64,000 nt of DNA, taken from positions 50,336,852 through 50,400,851 of the forward strand of contig NC_059503.1 in the NCBI RefSeq assembly GCF_914767665.1, given 5' to 3'. The notes below the pieces were generated by a model. It searched no databases. It worked only from the letters and a program-made list of their open reading frames with translations, and was not told the DNA's origin. Source of the DNA: Harmonia axyridis. Lineage: Eukaryota > Arthropoda > Insecta > Coleoptera > Coccinellidae. A program made the translations under genes and the position numbers. Shown one piece after another: positions 1-9,844 of the stretch (its first letter is position 1; each line of letters starts with the position of its first letter).

Positions 1-2
1 CA

Positions 3-1757
3 TCCAAGGCAGCATTTGAGAATAATTTGGTCTCGTCCAGGAACCCTAAACGGATGTTTAAATACGTAAGATCCTTCCTCAATTCTAAGGTTGGGGCACC
101 GATTGTTAGAAGGCTTGATGGTAACATGTGTGGGAATCCTGTGGAGTCGGCGGATGTACTCGCTGATGTCTTCTCTTCAGCTTTCACCTCAGAGCCACCT
201 GGACGTATCCCGACTTGTCAAACAGAACGGTCTATTCCTGGGATGTCACATGTTTGGATTGATGAAGAAACCGTTGAGAAATACCTCTTGGAACTAAAAG
301 TTGATACCTCTCCCGGACGTGATGGTATTACCTCACGTTTACTTAAATATTGTGCTAAGGCTATGGCGGTGCCTTTATCCACCATATTCTCCAAGTCATT
401 CCGAGACTCTTGTCTTCCATGTGACTGGCTGTCTGCCACGGTTACGCCAATTTTCAAGAAGGGTGATAAGCTCTCACCACTGAACTATCGTCCAATAAGT
501 CTAGTCTCATCAGTCGCCAAAGTTCTAGAACGCATAATCTGTGACCAACTTATCAAATTTGCTATGGAGCACTCTATCATACCGCGGGAGCAACACGGCT
601 TTATTCCCGGCCGCTCCACTCTTACTAATCTTCTAACAGGTCTGTCTGCTTGGACTGAGTCGTACGACCGCGGCATTCCGGTGGACGTTTTGTATCTTGA
701 CTTTTCTAAAGCCTTTGACCGGGTTCCACACAGGCGTCTCATTTCGAAGTTGGATCATTTCGGCGTTCGTGGAAATCTCCTGAGCTGGATTTCAGCTTTT
801 TTGTCCAACAGAACATTTCGTGTGAAAGTGGGTGATGCTTTATCTTCATCCAACAGAACAGTTGGGTCAGGCGTGCCGCAGGGATCGGTTCTTGGGCCCA
901 TTCTCTTTCTCCTGTACACATCCGATCTGCCATGTATTTTAAAATCCCCTTGCCTCCTCTTCGCGGATGACACGAAGTTGTACAACAACCCTCTTTCATC
1001 GTATAGCACTCTTCAGGAGGATTTAGACCGGTTGGTTCAGTGGTGTTCTGATTGGTTGTTGCCTTTGAATGTTGATAAGTGCTCAGTTCTACACATTGGC
1101 AAAACAAACCCATCTTTTCACTACCGTCTTGATGGTAAAACCCTTCCTTCTGTTTTGCATCAGTGTGACCTTGGCGTGACTTTCACGACCGACCTTTCGT
1201 GGTCCAAACATATTGCGCATATTAGTAGCAGGGCAAAGCAGACTGCTTTCATTCTTTCAAAATCCTTTAACGGCTGTAACAATGCTACGCTCAGCAAACT
1301 GATAAAATATTATGTGCGACCTATTCTGGAATATGCAGGACCAGCGTGGTGGCCTTCATCTCGAGCAGACGCAGCTCTTCTGGAGTCGGTTCAACGGTGG
1401 GTAACTCGATTTCCTTATGGACCCATTAGACCCTCTTATGAGGAAAGACTGCAACTCTTCAGTTTGCCAAACTTTGAAGACAGGAGAACAAGAGGCGATA
1501 TCATTTTTACCTTCAAAGCCCTTCGCAATCATTTTGGCGACGATATCCGTCGCTTGTTTTCCAGAAACCACAACCACCTTAGGGGCCATTCACTTAAGCT
1601 TAGGAGAGAACAGTTCCGCACGCCTCAGAGACAGCAGTTCCTCACAAATAGGGTGTTCCACTTATGGAACAGTCTACCGAGTGATCTTGTAGATGCAGCC
1701 TCCACCAACGCCTTCAAGAATGGATATGACCGATGGATTACCCAACCTCGAGAATAA
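3..1757 (+). CDS. CR1-like non-LTR retrotransposon reverse transcriptase, partial (left palindrome arm)
   Basis: Reverse transcriptase of a CR1/Jockey-superfamily LINE, which would copy element RNA at a nicked target. The frame is open to base 3, so the true start lies left of the window; the first possible start inside is a TTG at 27, which I do not believe. Counting from 27, the RT blocks are NYRPIS near residue 152, FSKAFDRVPH near 225, GVPQGSVLGP near 281 and the catalytic FADDTKLY near 311, followed by a thumb and the C-terminal domain usual for CR1 ORF2. It ends at TAA 1755-1757. No endonuclease is present here; it would lie upstream. An almost identical copy is at 6611-8388 on the other strand. 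Confidence 0.9.
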   Translation, partial: SKAAFENNLVSSRNPKRMFKYVRSFLNSKVGAPIVRRLDGNMCGNPVESADVLADVFSSAFTSEPPGRIPTCQTERSIPGMSHVWIDEETVEKYLLELKVDTSPGRDGITSRLLKYCAKAMAVPLSTIFSKSFRDSCLPCDWLSATVTPIFKKGDKLSPLNYRPISLVSSVAKVLERIICDQLIKFAMEHSIIPREQHGFIPGRSTLTNLLTGLSAWTESYDRGIPVDVLYLDFSKAFDRVPHRRLISKLDHFGVRGNLLSWISAFLSNRTFRVKVGDALSSSNRTVGSGVPQGSVLGPILFLLYTSDLPCILKSPCLLFADDTKLYNNPLSSYSTLQEDLDRLVQWCSDWLLPLNVDKCSVLHIGKTNPSFHYRLDGKTLPSVLHQCDLGVTFTTDLSWSKHIAHISSRAKQTAFILSKSFNGCNNATLSKLIKYYVRPILEYAGPAWWPSSRADAALLESVQRWVTRFPYGPIRPSYEERLQLFSLPNFEDRRTRGDIIFTFKALRNHFGDDIRRLFSRNHNHLRGHSLKLRREQFRTPQRQQFLTNRVFHLWNSLPSDLVDAASTNAFKNGYDRWITQPRE

Positions 1758-1900
1758 TACGTCCTAATTTTTTTTGTCATTGTACACCATAATTTTTGTT
1801 TTGAGTTATATTTAGTTTCCGAATGTTATTTTTTTAAGTTTGAGTTTATAGGTATCTGTACCTCTACTCTTATTGTAACAATAATAATAATAATATTGAC
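1758..1900 (+). mobile_element. 3' UTR and (AAT)n tail of the CR1-like element
   Basis: The non-coding tail after the RT stop ends in a short AATAAT microsatellite at about 1878-1897, the kind of 3' end that CR1-group LINEs carry in place of poly(A). A diverged relative of this tail ends the CR1 fragment at 36840-36925, so it is a family feature. Mirror copy at about 6468-6610. Confidence 0.7.
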
Positions 1901-1922
1901 AATGAATAATATGAACAATTAT

Positions 1923-2356
1923 TCAAACAAAATTACATATATATGATATTACAATAAACAATAACCGCCCCGAACTAAAAAAACAAATTAAACTTAAGTT
2001 CATCAGCAGCCCTGCACAATCGATAGACCGGAGCTTGCTCAAGTATGTTAGTCCGAGGTTTAGGGAGTCGAAAAGTTGATGTGGTCCTCGTTTCAATTCT
2101 TGGTACACGAATGTCAACCCTGGACAGTAGATGAGGTGAATCAATTCTTCCAGTGACAAGCTTTTGCGCAAATTTAGCGCACTGTCGCTTCTGTCTCTCC
2201 CGCAACGTTGAAATTCGCATTTCCCGCATGATCTCCGACAAATCCGCACCACGTTCAGGATACCTGCCGGTCTTTCTATATTCAGCACACTTCAAGAATT
2301 TTCTATGAATGCGTTCAAGTGATGTTAGGTGGGAACTGTATATCGGAAACCAAACT
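1923..2356 (-). pseudogene. 3'-terminal fragment of a second LINE (RT C-terminal domain), left arm
   Basis: On the minus strand the frame reads LVWFPIYSSHLTSLERI, then KFLKC, and then a basic C-terminal region. This resembles the end of Jockey-type ORF2 proteins, where a VW-P-Y motif and an ERIQ-KF motif follow the thumb. It stops near 1975 in this arm, whereas the right-arm copy has CAG instead of TAG and reads on. The fragment abuts the tail of the plus-strand CR1 copy, so two LINE 3' ends meet tail to tail. Its 5' side is cut at 2356, where a TAGGGCTGGGA transposon-like end begins. Confidence 0.65.
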
Positions 2357-2930
2357 AGGGCTGGGACTTTTTCGCCTTTTTGTATTCGAATATTCATCCA
2401 TAAATTTATTCGATTATTTGAATAATTCATTCAAACAAATATTCATGCTTGATTATTCATGAGTTGTCATGGATATTCAAGTATTCGTTGATTATTCAAT
2501 GATTATGCAGTGATTATTCAATTAATTCAGTCAATATTCCGTGATTAAACTCAAGTTTTAATGAGTGAATATACCCTTTGCGACGTGGTATAATCGTTTT
2601 GGTGTTTTGCCTCTCGCCATATACGCTCTATTAGTGTGACGTCACACCGCCTTTTTTGGTTCTCCTGTCAGTGTTCGTAATCCAAACGAATAAACTGTCA
2701 TTCAAATTAGTACGGTCTCGTTGAAGGAATTGGCTTATTTTCATAAATAAGAGTATTTGAGGAACGATTTCAGTTTTAATTGATAGACGGAAGGAACGAG
2801 ATTAATACCAATTAATTGGTAAAACATAGATAGTATAGCAATGATTGTAATTTTGAGAAAAAAACGAAGGATTTACAATTTATTTTTAATAAATTTGTTT
2901 GTCCACCGTGATTATCTGTTCACTCCCCAA
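2357..2930. mobile_element. hAT-like terminus with GATTATTCA-rich subterminal repeats and a TGACGTCA palindrome
   Basis: Begins TAGGGCTGGGAC, a style of terminus common in hAT elements, and continues into about 180 bp of degenerate ATTATTCA/TGAATAAT repeats. The 14 bp perfect palindrome GTGTGACGTCACAC at about 2636-2649 contains a CRE-like TGACGTCA core. No coding frame is visible. Because the flanks are part of the palindrome, the two mirrored termini (2357 and about 6011) show inverted rather than direct flanks, so no TSD can be called. Mirror copy at about 5438-6011. Confidence 0.4.
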
Positions 2931-2935
2931 TACGT

Positions 2936-3560
2936 CTCGGCATTGATGCAATAAGATGGTCTATTTCTTCTTGAGGTATACTATCTCAAGCTACCTGTAC
3001 TTCATGTCTCACAACCACCAAAGTCCGTGGGGTCTGAGGTAAAGCCTTCTACCCATGATGTCCCAAACATGCTCTATGAAATATCGTGGGATCTGGGCTG
3101 CTACGGCGAAAGATTCTCATGGGTCGCTTCGAAAAAGTTTAAATTAACTCTCGAAACATGAGGTCGAGCATTATCTTGCTGAAATATTGGATTTTCGAGC
3201 CAGTTAAGGTAACGGAGAACATATGGCTCCACTATTTCTTTAAATTAACGCAGCGCTGTCATGTGACCTCGAATAAAGACTAAAGGTGACCTACTTGCAT
3301 GTGCAATAGCACCCCATATTCTAACGCCTACTGTCCGGTGTACATGATGCTCAACATCAAACTGAGGTTCACGTCTTTCTCTCCGACCGTCTAACCCTTT
3401 TTCGGCCATCACCCAAGGACAATAGAGATTTATCAGAAAATACTCCATTCCACATTCCAATGTTGACGTTCTCTGCACCACTGTAATCTTAGACGTGATC
3501 TTGAACTTCATTTGTGCCCCCTCGATTTGTCCGTAGTGAATCACAAAACCTTGTTTTAAT
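2936..3560 (-). pseudogene. Tc1-like transposase relic, left arm
   Basis: Minus-strand reading gives the middle and end of a Tc1-type DDE transposase. The pieces are VRIWGAIAH (strand around the first Asp), then PIFQQDNARPHVSRV (second catalytic Asp in the QDNA-PH motif), then IEHVWDIMGRR (the third-acidic region). Frameshifts and stops break the frame, so it cannot make a transposase. The only uninterrupted part is 3245-3544. It is flanked on both sides by TGAATA-type repeats. Mirror copy at about 4808-5432 on the plus strand. Confidence 0.7.
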
Positions 3561-3589
3561 CATTCCTGAATAGTGAGTCAAGTGACCAT

Positions 3590-3797
3590 TCAAACTTTCA
3601 TTCGTAACTTCATAAATATCCAACTACTCACTGAATAGAAAACTATTCACTGAATAATCAGTGAATACTCAACTATTCATGAATAGAAAAGTAGTCATTG
3701 ATTATTCAACTATTCAGTGAATACTCGACTATTCACTGATTATTCATGAATAGAAAAGTAGTCATTGATTATTCAACTATTCGGTAAATATTCATGA
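3590..3797. repeat. Degenerate tandem repeats of ATTCACTGAATA type, left arm
   Basis: The motifs ACTATTCACTGAATAATCAG and GAATAGAAAAGTAGTCATTG recur; a roughly 65 bp unit occurs twice between about 3660 and 3790. The motifs are themselves inverted (TGAATA and TATTCA), so this stretch can fold locally. Mirror copy at about 4578-4785. Confidence 0.7.
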
Positions 3798-4177
3798 TTG
3801 CATACGTTGTAGCCCATACTCTGATAATGTTCGCTGATGATACTTCTATCGCTATTGGAGCGGAAAGTTGGCAGGAATTGAAGTCGATGTGCGAAACGAT
3901 AGTATAGTATTTCATTGATTGGTGCCACAGAAACGCACTTATTCTCAATATGACGAAGTCGGTAATAGTTATGTTTCGGAATCAAGATAATCCGAGTGTC
4001 GAACCCTTCATTATAAAACACAAACAGGAAGAATTGAGGGCGACCGACGACGTGAAATTTCTGGGCTCAATACCTGTAATGAGTAGATTGTATATTAAGC
4101 AATAAATGACAAAAAAAATATATATGTGGACGGAAACCTTAGGTGGCATCTCCACATTGATCATGTTTGTGGGAGGC
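3798..4177 (+). pseudogene. LINE reverse transcriptase fragment (FADD to thumb), left arm
   Basis: Plus-strand reading gives MFADDTSIAIGAESWQELK (catalytic FADD), then LILNMTKSVIVMF, DDVKFLGS and VDGNLRWHLHIDHVCGR, the usual order in Jockey-like RTs after the palm. A stop codon lies near 3905. A roughly 50 bp AT-rich insertion at about 4076-4126 splits KFLGS from VDGNLRW. The fragment runs straight into the palindrome spacer. It may be the missing upstream part of the LINE whose C-terminus is at 1923-2356, but in one arm the two pieces point in opposite directions. Confidence 0.7.
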
Positions 4178-4196
4178 ATATAGTAAGCACTGTTCA
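4178..4196. other. Palindrome centre (19 bp asymmetric spacer)
   Basis: GGGAGGC at 4171-4177 and GCCTCCC at 4197-4203 are the innermost mirrored bases; the 19 bp between them have no mirror partner. This is the inversion junction. Confidence 0.85.
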
Positions 4197-4577
4197 GCCT
4201 CCCACAAACATGATCAAAGTGGAGATGCCACCTAAGGTTTCCGTCCACATATATATTTTTTTTTGTCATTTATTGCTTAATATACAATCTACTCATTACA
4301 GGTATTGAGCCCAGAAATTTCACGTCGTCGGTCGCCCTCAATTCTTCCTGTTTGTGTTTTATAATGAAGGGTTCGACACTCGGATTATCTTGATTCCGAA
4401 ACATAACTATTACCGACTTCGTCATATTGAGAATAAGTGCGTTTCTGTGGCACCAATCAATGAAATACTATACTATCGTTTCGCACATCGACTTCAATTC
4501 CTGCCAACTTTCCGCTCCAATAGCGATAGAAGTATCATCAGCGAACATTATCAGAGTATGGGCTACAACGTATGCAA
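4197..4577 (-). pseudogene. LINE reverse transcriptase fragment, right arm
   Basis: Mirror copy of the FADD-containing RT fragment at 3798-4177, with the same in-frame stop and the same internal AT-rich insertion, reading away from the centre on the minus strand. Confidence 0.7.
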
Positions 4578-4785
4578 TCATGAATATTTACCGAATAGTT
4601 GAATAATCAATGACTACTTTTCTATTCATGAATAATCAGTGAATAGTCGAGTATTCACTGAATAGTTGAATAATCAATGACTACTTTTCTATTCATGAAT
4701 AGTTGAGTATTCACTGATTATTCAGTGAATAGTTTTCTATTCAGTGAGTAGTTGGATATTTATGAAGTTACGAATGAAAGTTTGA
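4578..4785. repeat. Degenerate ATTCACTGAATA repeats, right arm
   Basis: Mirror copy of 3590-3797. Confidence 0.7.
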
Positions 4786-4807
4786 ATGGTCACTTGACTC
4801 ACTATTC

Positions 4808-5432
4808 AGGAATGATTAAAACAAGGTTTTGTGATTCACTACGGACAAATCGAGGGGGCACAAATGAAGTTCAAGATCACGTCTAAGATTACAGTGGTGC
4901 AGAGAACGTCAACATTGGAATGGAGTATTTTCTGATAAATCTCTATTGTCCTTGGGTGATGGCCGAAAAAGGGTTAGACGGTCGGAGAGAAAGACGTGAA
5001 CCTCAGTTTGATGTTGAGCGTCATGTACACCGGACAGTAGGCGTTAGAATATGGGGTGCTATTGCACATGCAAGTAGGTCACCTTTAGTCTTTATTCGAG
5101 GTCACATGACAGCGCTGCGTTAATTTAAAGAAATAGTGGAGCCATATGTTCTCCGTTACCTTAACTGGCTCGAAAATCCAATATTTCAGCAAGATAATGC
5201 TCGACCTCATGTTTCGAGAGTTAATTTAAACTTTTTCGAAGCGACCCATGAGAATCTTTCGCCGTAGCAGCCCAGATCCCACGATATTTCATAGAGCATG
5301 TTTGGGACATCATGGGTAGAAGGCTTTACCTCAGACCCCACGGACTTTGGTGGTTGTGAGACATGAAGTACAGGTAGCTTGAGATAGTATACCTCAAGAA
5401 GAAATAGACCATCTTATTGCATCAATGCCGAG
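4808..5432 (+). pseudogene. Tc1-like transposase relic, right arm
   Basis: Mirror copy of 2936-3560. It carries the same frame breaks, and one substitution near 5010 changes a His codon to Arg relative to the left arm. It includes the QDNARPH catalytic block at about 5190. Confidence 0.7.
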
Positions 5433-5437
5433 ACGTA

Positions 5438-6011
5438 TTGGGGAGTGAACAGTTAATCACGGTGGACAAACAAATTTATTAAAAATAAATTGTAAATCCT
5501 TCGTTTTTTTCTCCAAATTACAATCATTGCTATACTATCTATGTTTTACCAATTAATTGGTATTAATCTCGTTCCTTCCGTCTATCAATTAAAACTGAAA
5601 TCGTTCCTCAAATACTCTTATTTATGAAAATAAGCCAATTCCTTCAACGAGACCGTACTAATTTGAATGACAGTTTATTCGTTTGGATTACGAACACTGA
5701 CAGGAGAACCAAAAAAGGCGGTGTGACGTCACACTAATAGAGCGTATATGGCGAGAGGCAAAACACCAAAACGATTATACCACGTCGCAAAGGGTATATT
5801 CACTCATTAAAACTTGAGTTTAATCACGGAATATTGACTGAATTAATTGAATAATCACTGCATAATCATTGAATAATCAACGAATACTTGAATATCCATG
5901 ACAACTCATGAATAATCAAGCATGAATAGTTGTTTGAATGAATTATTCAAATAATCGAATAAATTTATGGATGAATATTCGAATACAAAAAGGCGAAAAA
6001 GTCCCAGCCCT
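5438..6011. mobile_element. hAT-like terminus, right arm
   Basis: Mirror of 2357-2930, ending in GTCCCAGCCCTA at 6011, with the same TGACGTCA-centred palindrome at about 5720-5733. No coding potential. Confidence 0.4.
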
Positions 6012-6445
6012 AGTTTGGTTTCCGATATACAGTTCCCACCTAACATCACTTGAACGCATTCATAGAAAATTCTTGAAGTGTGCTGAATATAGAAAGACCG
6101 GCAGGTATCCTGAACGTGGTGCGGATTTGTCGGAGATCATGCGGGAAATGCGAATTTCAACGTTGCGGGAGAGACAGAAGCGACAGTGCGCTAAATTTGC
6201 GCAAAAGCTTGTCACTGGAAGAATTGATTCACCTCATCTACTGTCCAGGGTTGACATTCGTGTACCAAGAATTGAAACGAGGACCACATCAACTTTTCGA
6301 CTCCCTAAACCTCGGACTAACATACTTGAGCAAGCTCCGGTCTATCGATTGTGCAGGGCTGCTGATGAACTTAAGTTTAATTTGTTTTTTCAGTTCGGGG
6401 CGGTTATTGTTTATTGTAATATCATATATATGTAATTTTGTTTGA
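6012..6445 (+). pseudogene. 3'-terminal LINE fragment (RT C-terminal domain), right arm
   Basis: Mirror of 1923-2356. Here the codon at the left-arm stop is CAG, so the frame runs about 14 codons further, to 6435. The fragment starts immediately after the TAGGGCTGGGA-type terminus and lacks everything upstream of the VW-P-Y motif. Confidence 0.65.
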
Positions 6446-6610
6446 ATAATTGTTCATATTATTCATTGTCAATATTATTATTATTATTGTTACAATAAGA
6501 GTAGAGGTACAGATACCTATAAACTCAAACTTAAAAAAATAACATTCGGAAACTAAATATAACTCAAAACAAAAATTATGGTGTACAATGACAAAAAAAA
6601 TTAGGACGTA

Positions 6611-8388
6611 TTATTCTCGAGGTTGGGTAATCCATCGGTCATATCCATTCTTGAAGGCGTTGGTGGAGGCTGCATCTACAAGATCACTCGGTAGACTGTT
6701 CCATAAGTGGAACACCCTATTTGTGAGGAACTGCTGTCTCTGAGGCGTGCGGAACTGTTCTCTCCTAAGCTTAAGTGAATGGCCCCTAAGGTGGTTGTGG
6801 TTTCTGGAAAACAAGCGACGGATATCGTCGCCAAAATGATTGCGAAGGGCTTTGAAGGTAAAAATGATATCGCCTCTTGTTCTCCTGTCTTCAAAGTTTG
6901 GCAAACTGAAGAGTTGCAGTCTTTCCTCATAAGAGGGTCTAATGGGTCCATAAGGAAATCGAGTTACCCACCGTTGAACCGACTCCAGAAGAGCTGCGTC
7001 TGCTCGAGATGAAGGCCACCACGCTGGTCCTGCATATTCCAGAATAGGTCGCACATAATATTTTATCAGTTTGCTGAGCGTAGCATTGTTACAGCCGTTA
7101 AAGGATTTTGAAAGAATGAAAGCAGTCTGCTTTGCCCTGCTACTAATATGCGCAATATGTTTGGACCACGAAAGGTCGGTCGTGAAAGTCACGCCAAGGT
7201 CACACTGATGCAAAACAGAAGGAAGGGTTTTACCATCAAGACGGTAGTGAAAAGATGGGTTTGTTTTGCCAATGTGTAGAACTGAGCACTTATCAACATT
7301 CAAAGGCAACAACCAATCAGAACACCACTGAACCAACCGGTCTAAATCCTCCTGAAGAGTGCTATACGATGAAAGAGGGTTGTTGTACAACTTCGTGTCA
7401 TCCGCGAAGAGGAGGCAAGGGGATTTTAAAATACATGGCAGATCGGATGTGTACAGGAGAAAGAGAATGGGCCCAAGAACCGATCCCTGCGGCACGCCTG
7501 ACCCAACTGTTCTGTTGGATGAAGATAAAGCATCACCCACTTTCACACGAAATGTTCTGTTGGACAAAAAAGCTGAAATCCAGCTCAGGAGATTTCCACG
7601 AACGCCGAAATGATCCAACTTCGAAATGAGACGCCTGTGTGGAACCCGGTCAAAGGCTTTAGAAAAGTCAAGATACAAAACGTCCACCGGAATGCCGCGG
7701 TCGTACGACTCAGTCCAAGCAGACAGACCTGTTAGAAGATTAGTAAGAGTGGAGCGGCCGGGAATAAAGCCGTGTTGCTCCCGCGGTATGATAGAGTGCT
7801 CCATAGCAAATTTGATAAGTTGGTCACAGATTATGCGTTCTAGAACTTTGGCGACTGATGAGACTAGACTTATTGGACGATAGTTCAGTGGTGAGAGCTT
7901 ATCACCCTTCTTGAAAATTGGCGTAACCGTGGCAGACAGCCAGTCACATGGAAGACAAGAGTCTCGGAATGACTTGGAGAATATGGTGGATAAAGGCACC
8001 GCCATAGCCTTAGCACAATATTTAAGTAAACGTGAGGTAATACCATCACGTCCGGGAGAGGTATCAACTTTTAGTTCCAAGAGGTATTTCTCAACGGTTT
8101 CTTCATCAATCCAAACATGTGACATCCCAGGAATAGACCGTTCTGTTTGACAAGTCGGGATACGTCCAGGTGGCTCTGAGGTGAAAGCTGAAGAGAAGAC
8201 ATCAGCGAGTACATCCGCCGACTCCACAGGATTCCCACACATGTTACCATCAAGCCTTCTAACAATCGGTGCCCCAACCTTAGAATTGAGGAAGGATCTT
8301 ACGTATTTAAACATCCGTTTAGGGTTCCTGGACGAAACCAAATTATTCTCAAATGCTGCCTTGGATGACTTGATTTCCTTACTGACGT
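6611..8388 (-). CDS. CR1-like reverse transcriptase, partial (right palindrome arm)
   Basis: The same 576-codon reading as 27-1757 but on the minus strand, with TTA of the stop at 6611-6613. Upstream, the frame continues through SKEIKSSKAAFENN to about 8388 and meets an in-frame TAG near 8396, exactly where sequence of a different element begins. This copy is therefore truncated at its 5' end and lacks the endonuclease. It keeps the NYRPIS, FSKAFDRVPH, GVPQGSVLGP and FADD blocks. Confidence 0.9.
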
Positions 8389-8417
8389 AATTACCCTATT
8401 GGGTAAAATAAACTATC

Positions 8418-9225
8418 CCGACTTTTGCCTATACGCGTCGGATTTCTCCTCGCCGTCGGCTTCTCACTCCTCGCTAAGAGGAACATTCACTCAATCCCAG
8501 ATATTTAAAATATCAGAAGGGTAGAGCTCGGTCGTGTTCGGTCCTTGTGGTCCCCCTGGTTCTCGTTGAACTTCTGGTCATCTTACACGAGATCCCTGGA
8601 CCTGTCCTTCGCTTCCTAGGAATTTTCTCACCGTCCTTGCAGTACCTAAAAGAACAGCTTTTTGCATTATATTACATAAATACTCACTAAGTCCTAGTTG
8701 CCTAATATTTCTCTTGAGATTTTTGGGTACTATTCTTGTTGTTGAGATGATAATTGGAATAGGTCTCGTTGATATCATTCCCCACTGGCGCTTTATCTGA
8801 AAATCGAGGTCCCTATATTTTGAAATTTTTTCGGCCTCTTTTTGACGCATGTTGTTGTTATTAGGTATTGCTACGTCGATGAGTATTGCTGCCTTTTGAT
8901 GTTTATCCACTAGCAATATATCTGGCCTGTTGTGAGGTACTGTTTTATCAGTCAAAACTGTACGATCCCAGTACAGTTCATAGCGTTCGTTTTCCATGAT
9001 GGTTTCTGGTCGGTACTTGTAGTATGGCACTTTTTCAGAATGAATTAGTGTTAATTTAGTTGCCATTTCTTGATGTAGTAACTTTCCTACTGCATCGTGT
9101 CTCTCTTTATATTCATTTCCTGCAAACATTTGACATCCTCCCGTGATATGTTGGATTCTCATTCGTTGGACATCCATAACGGCATCGATCGTCAGTAATA
9201 GTTCGATCCTTTGTGATATGCTTGC
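8418..9225 (-). pseudogene. R4/Dong-like LINE 3' end (restriction-like endonuclease domain), distal half
   Basis: The minus strand encodes the C-terminus of a site-specific-type LINE. It has the CCHC block ending HITGGCQMFAG, the YYKYRPETI region, and the PD-(D/E)xK-type endonuclease core RPDILLVD followed by AILIDVAIP. Open frame 8578-9177; a small deletion near 9160 shifts the frame inside the CCHC block. The 3' end at 8418 (AAAAGTCGG on the minus strand) matches the 3' ends of the copies at 38441 and 42727. The rest of this copy is at 15282-16041; a BEL element sits between them. Confidence 0.8.
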
Positions 9226-9467
9226 TGTTCAAGAATCAAGACGACGATTTAAAAATAACCCGGTCTAAAAATAGCTCGGAAGGGACGAGCCCTTCTACCT
9301 GCGCCCCATAGCAACAAGTGTTGGGTACCTCGTCGATGTTTCACTGGGAGAGGCAGTACGTTTCCAACATTCCAAAGATCGCATCTACACTATGTTAAAA
9401 TCTGTATAAATTGTTTTACGGTTGTGAAAATAAACCTTGTTACATAAAGTCAAGAAATTTCTATACA
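9226..9467 (+). repeat. BEL 5' LTR
   Basis: Starts TGTTCAAGAATC and ends CTATACA. Differs from the 3' LTR at about three positions (near 9359, 9421 and the last base), roughly 1% divergence, which indicates a fairly recent insertion. Confidence 0.92.
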
Positions 9468-9472
9468 TAAAT

Positions 9473-9488
9473 TGGTAGCAGAGCGTGG
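9473..9488 (+). promoter_or_regulatory. BEL primer-binding site
   Basis: TGGTAGCAGAGCGTGG lies 5 bp after the 5' LTR. It has the TGG start and composition of tRNA-primed minus-strand start sites in BEL elements. I did not match it to a specific tRNA. Confidence 0.7.
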
Positions 9489-9844
9489 TTTTATGTTTCA
9501 CAAGGCCTGGTAGAAGAACGAAATAGCAGAAAATCAAGTCAAAAAAAGGTTCCGCAGCGATCGTAGGCAATCAGCAGAAGGAAGATATATCCAACCAATT
9601 GCTGCGCAGTAACACCATTCAGACAGTCAAGTAGGTGCATCCTTTCTTTCCTATTTCCCATATTTTATCTGTGGTCTCTGTGAAAATTCTTAATTATTTG
9701 AATTCGTGATTCCTTAAATTCTTAATTCTTTAAATTCGTAACTCTCTAAATTCGTAACTTTTTAAATTCGCAACTCTTTAAATTCCTGACTCTTTAAATT
9801 CGTATTATTTTAAATTCGAAACTCTTTAATTCGTTATCATCATC

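Larger units (their letters stand above)
1..8367. repeat. 8.4 kb near-perfect palindrome (inverted repeat, arms about 4.17 kb)
   Basis: Positions x and about 8368-x are reverse complements over almost the whole interval (the sum drifts to 8374-8375 near the centre because of small indels). Only a 19 bp spacer at 4178-4196 separates the arms. Every arm feature occurs twice in opposite orientation. I saw only scattered substitutions between arms, for example near 31/8338, 1978/6390, 2445/5923, 2858/5511, 2914/5454 and 3359/5010. The match reaches window base 1, so the left limit is outside. It could be a real palindromic duplication or a foldback-read or assembly artefact. Confidence 0.95.

Noticed and set aside
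739..1113. Open frames antisense to the RT genes (also 7255-7629)
   Set aside because: They are shadow frames of the CR1 RT, with no motifs of their own.
3590..3797. Short direct repeats that could be mistaken for a CRISPR array (also 49527-50440)
   Set aside because: Units are irregular, partly inverted, without unique equal-length spacers, and the sequence is eukaryotic.
2357..6011. Treating the inner palindrome as a single foldback hAT element
   Set aside because: The flanks on both sides are themselves mirrored for more than 2 kb, so there is no direct TSD; the palindrome is larger than the element.
8388..8417. A possible TSD between the palindrome CR1 and the R4/Dong-like 3' end
   Set aside because: TTACCCTATTGGGTAAAATAAA lies at the junction as a small inverted repeat, but no matching direct repeat could be found at the other ends.
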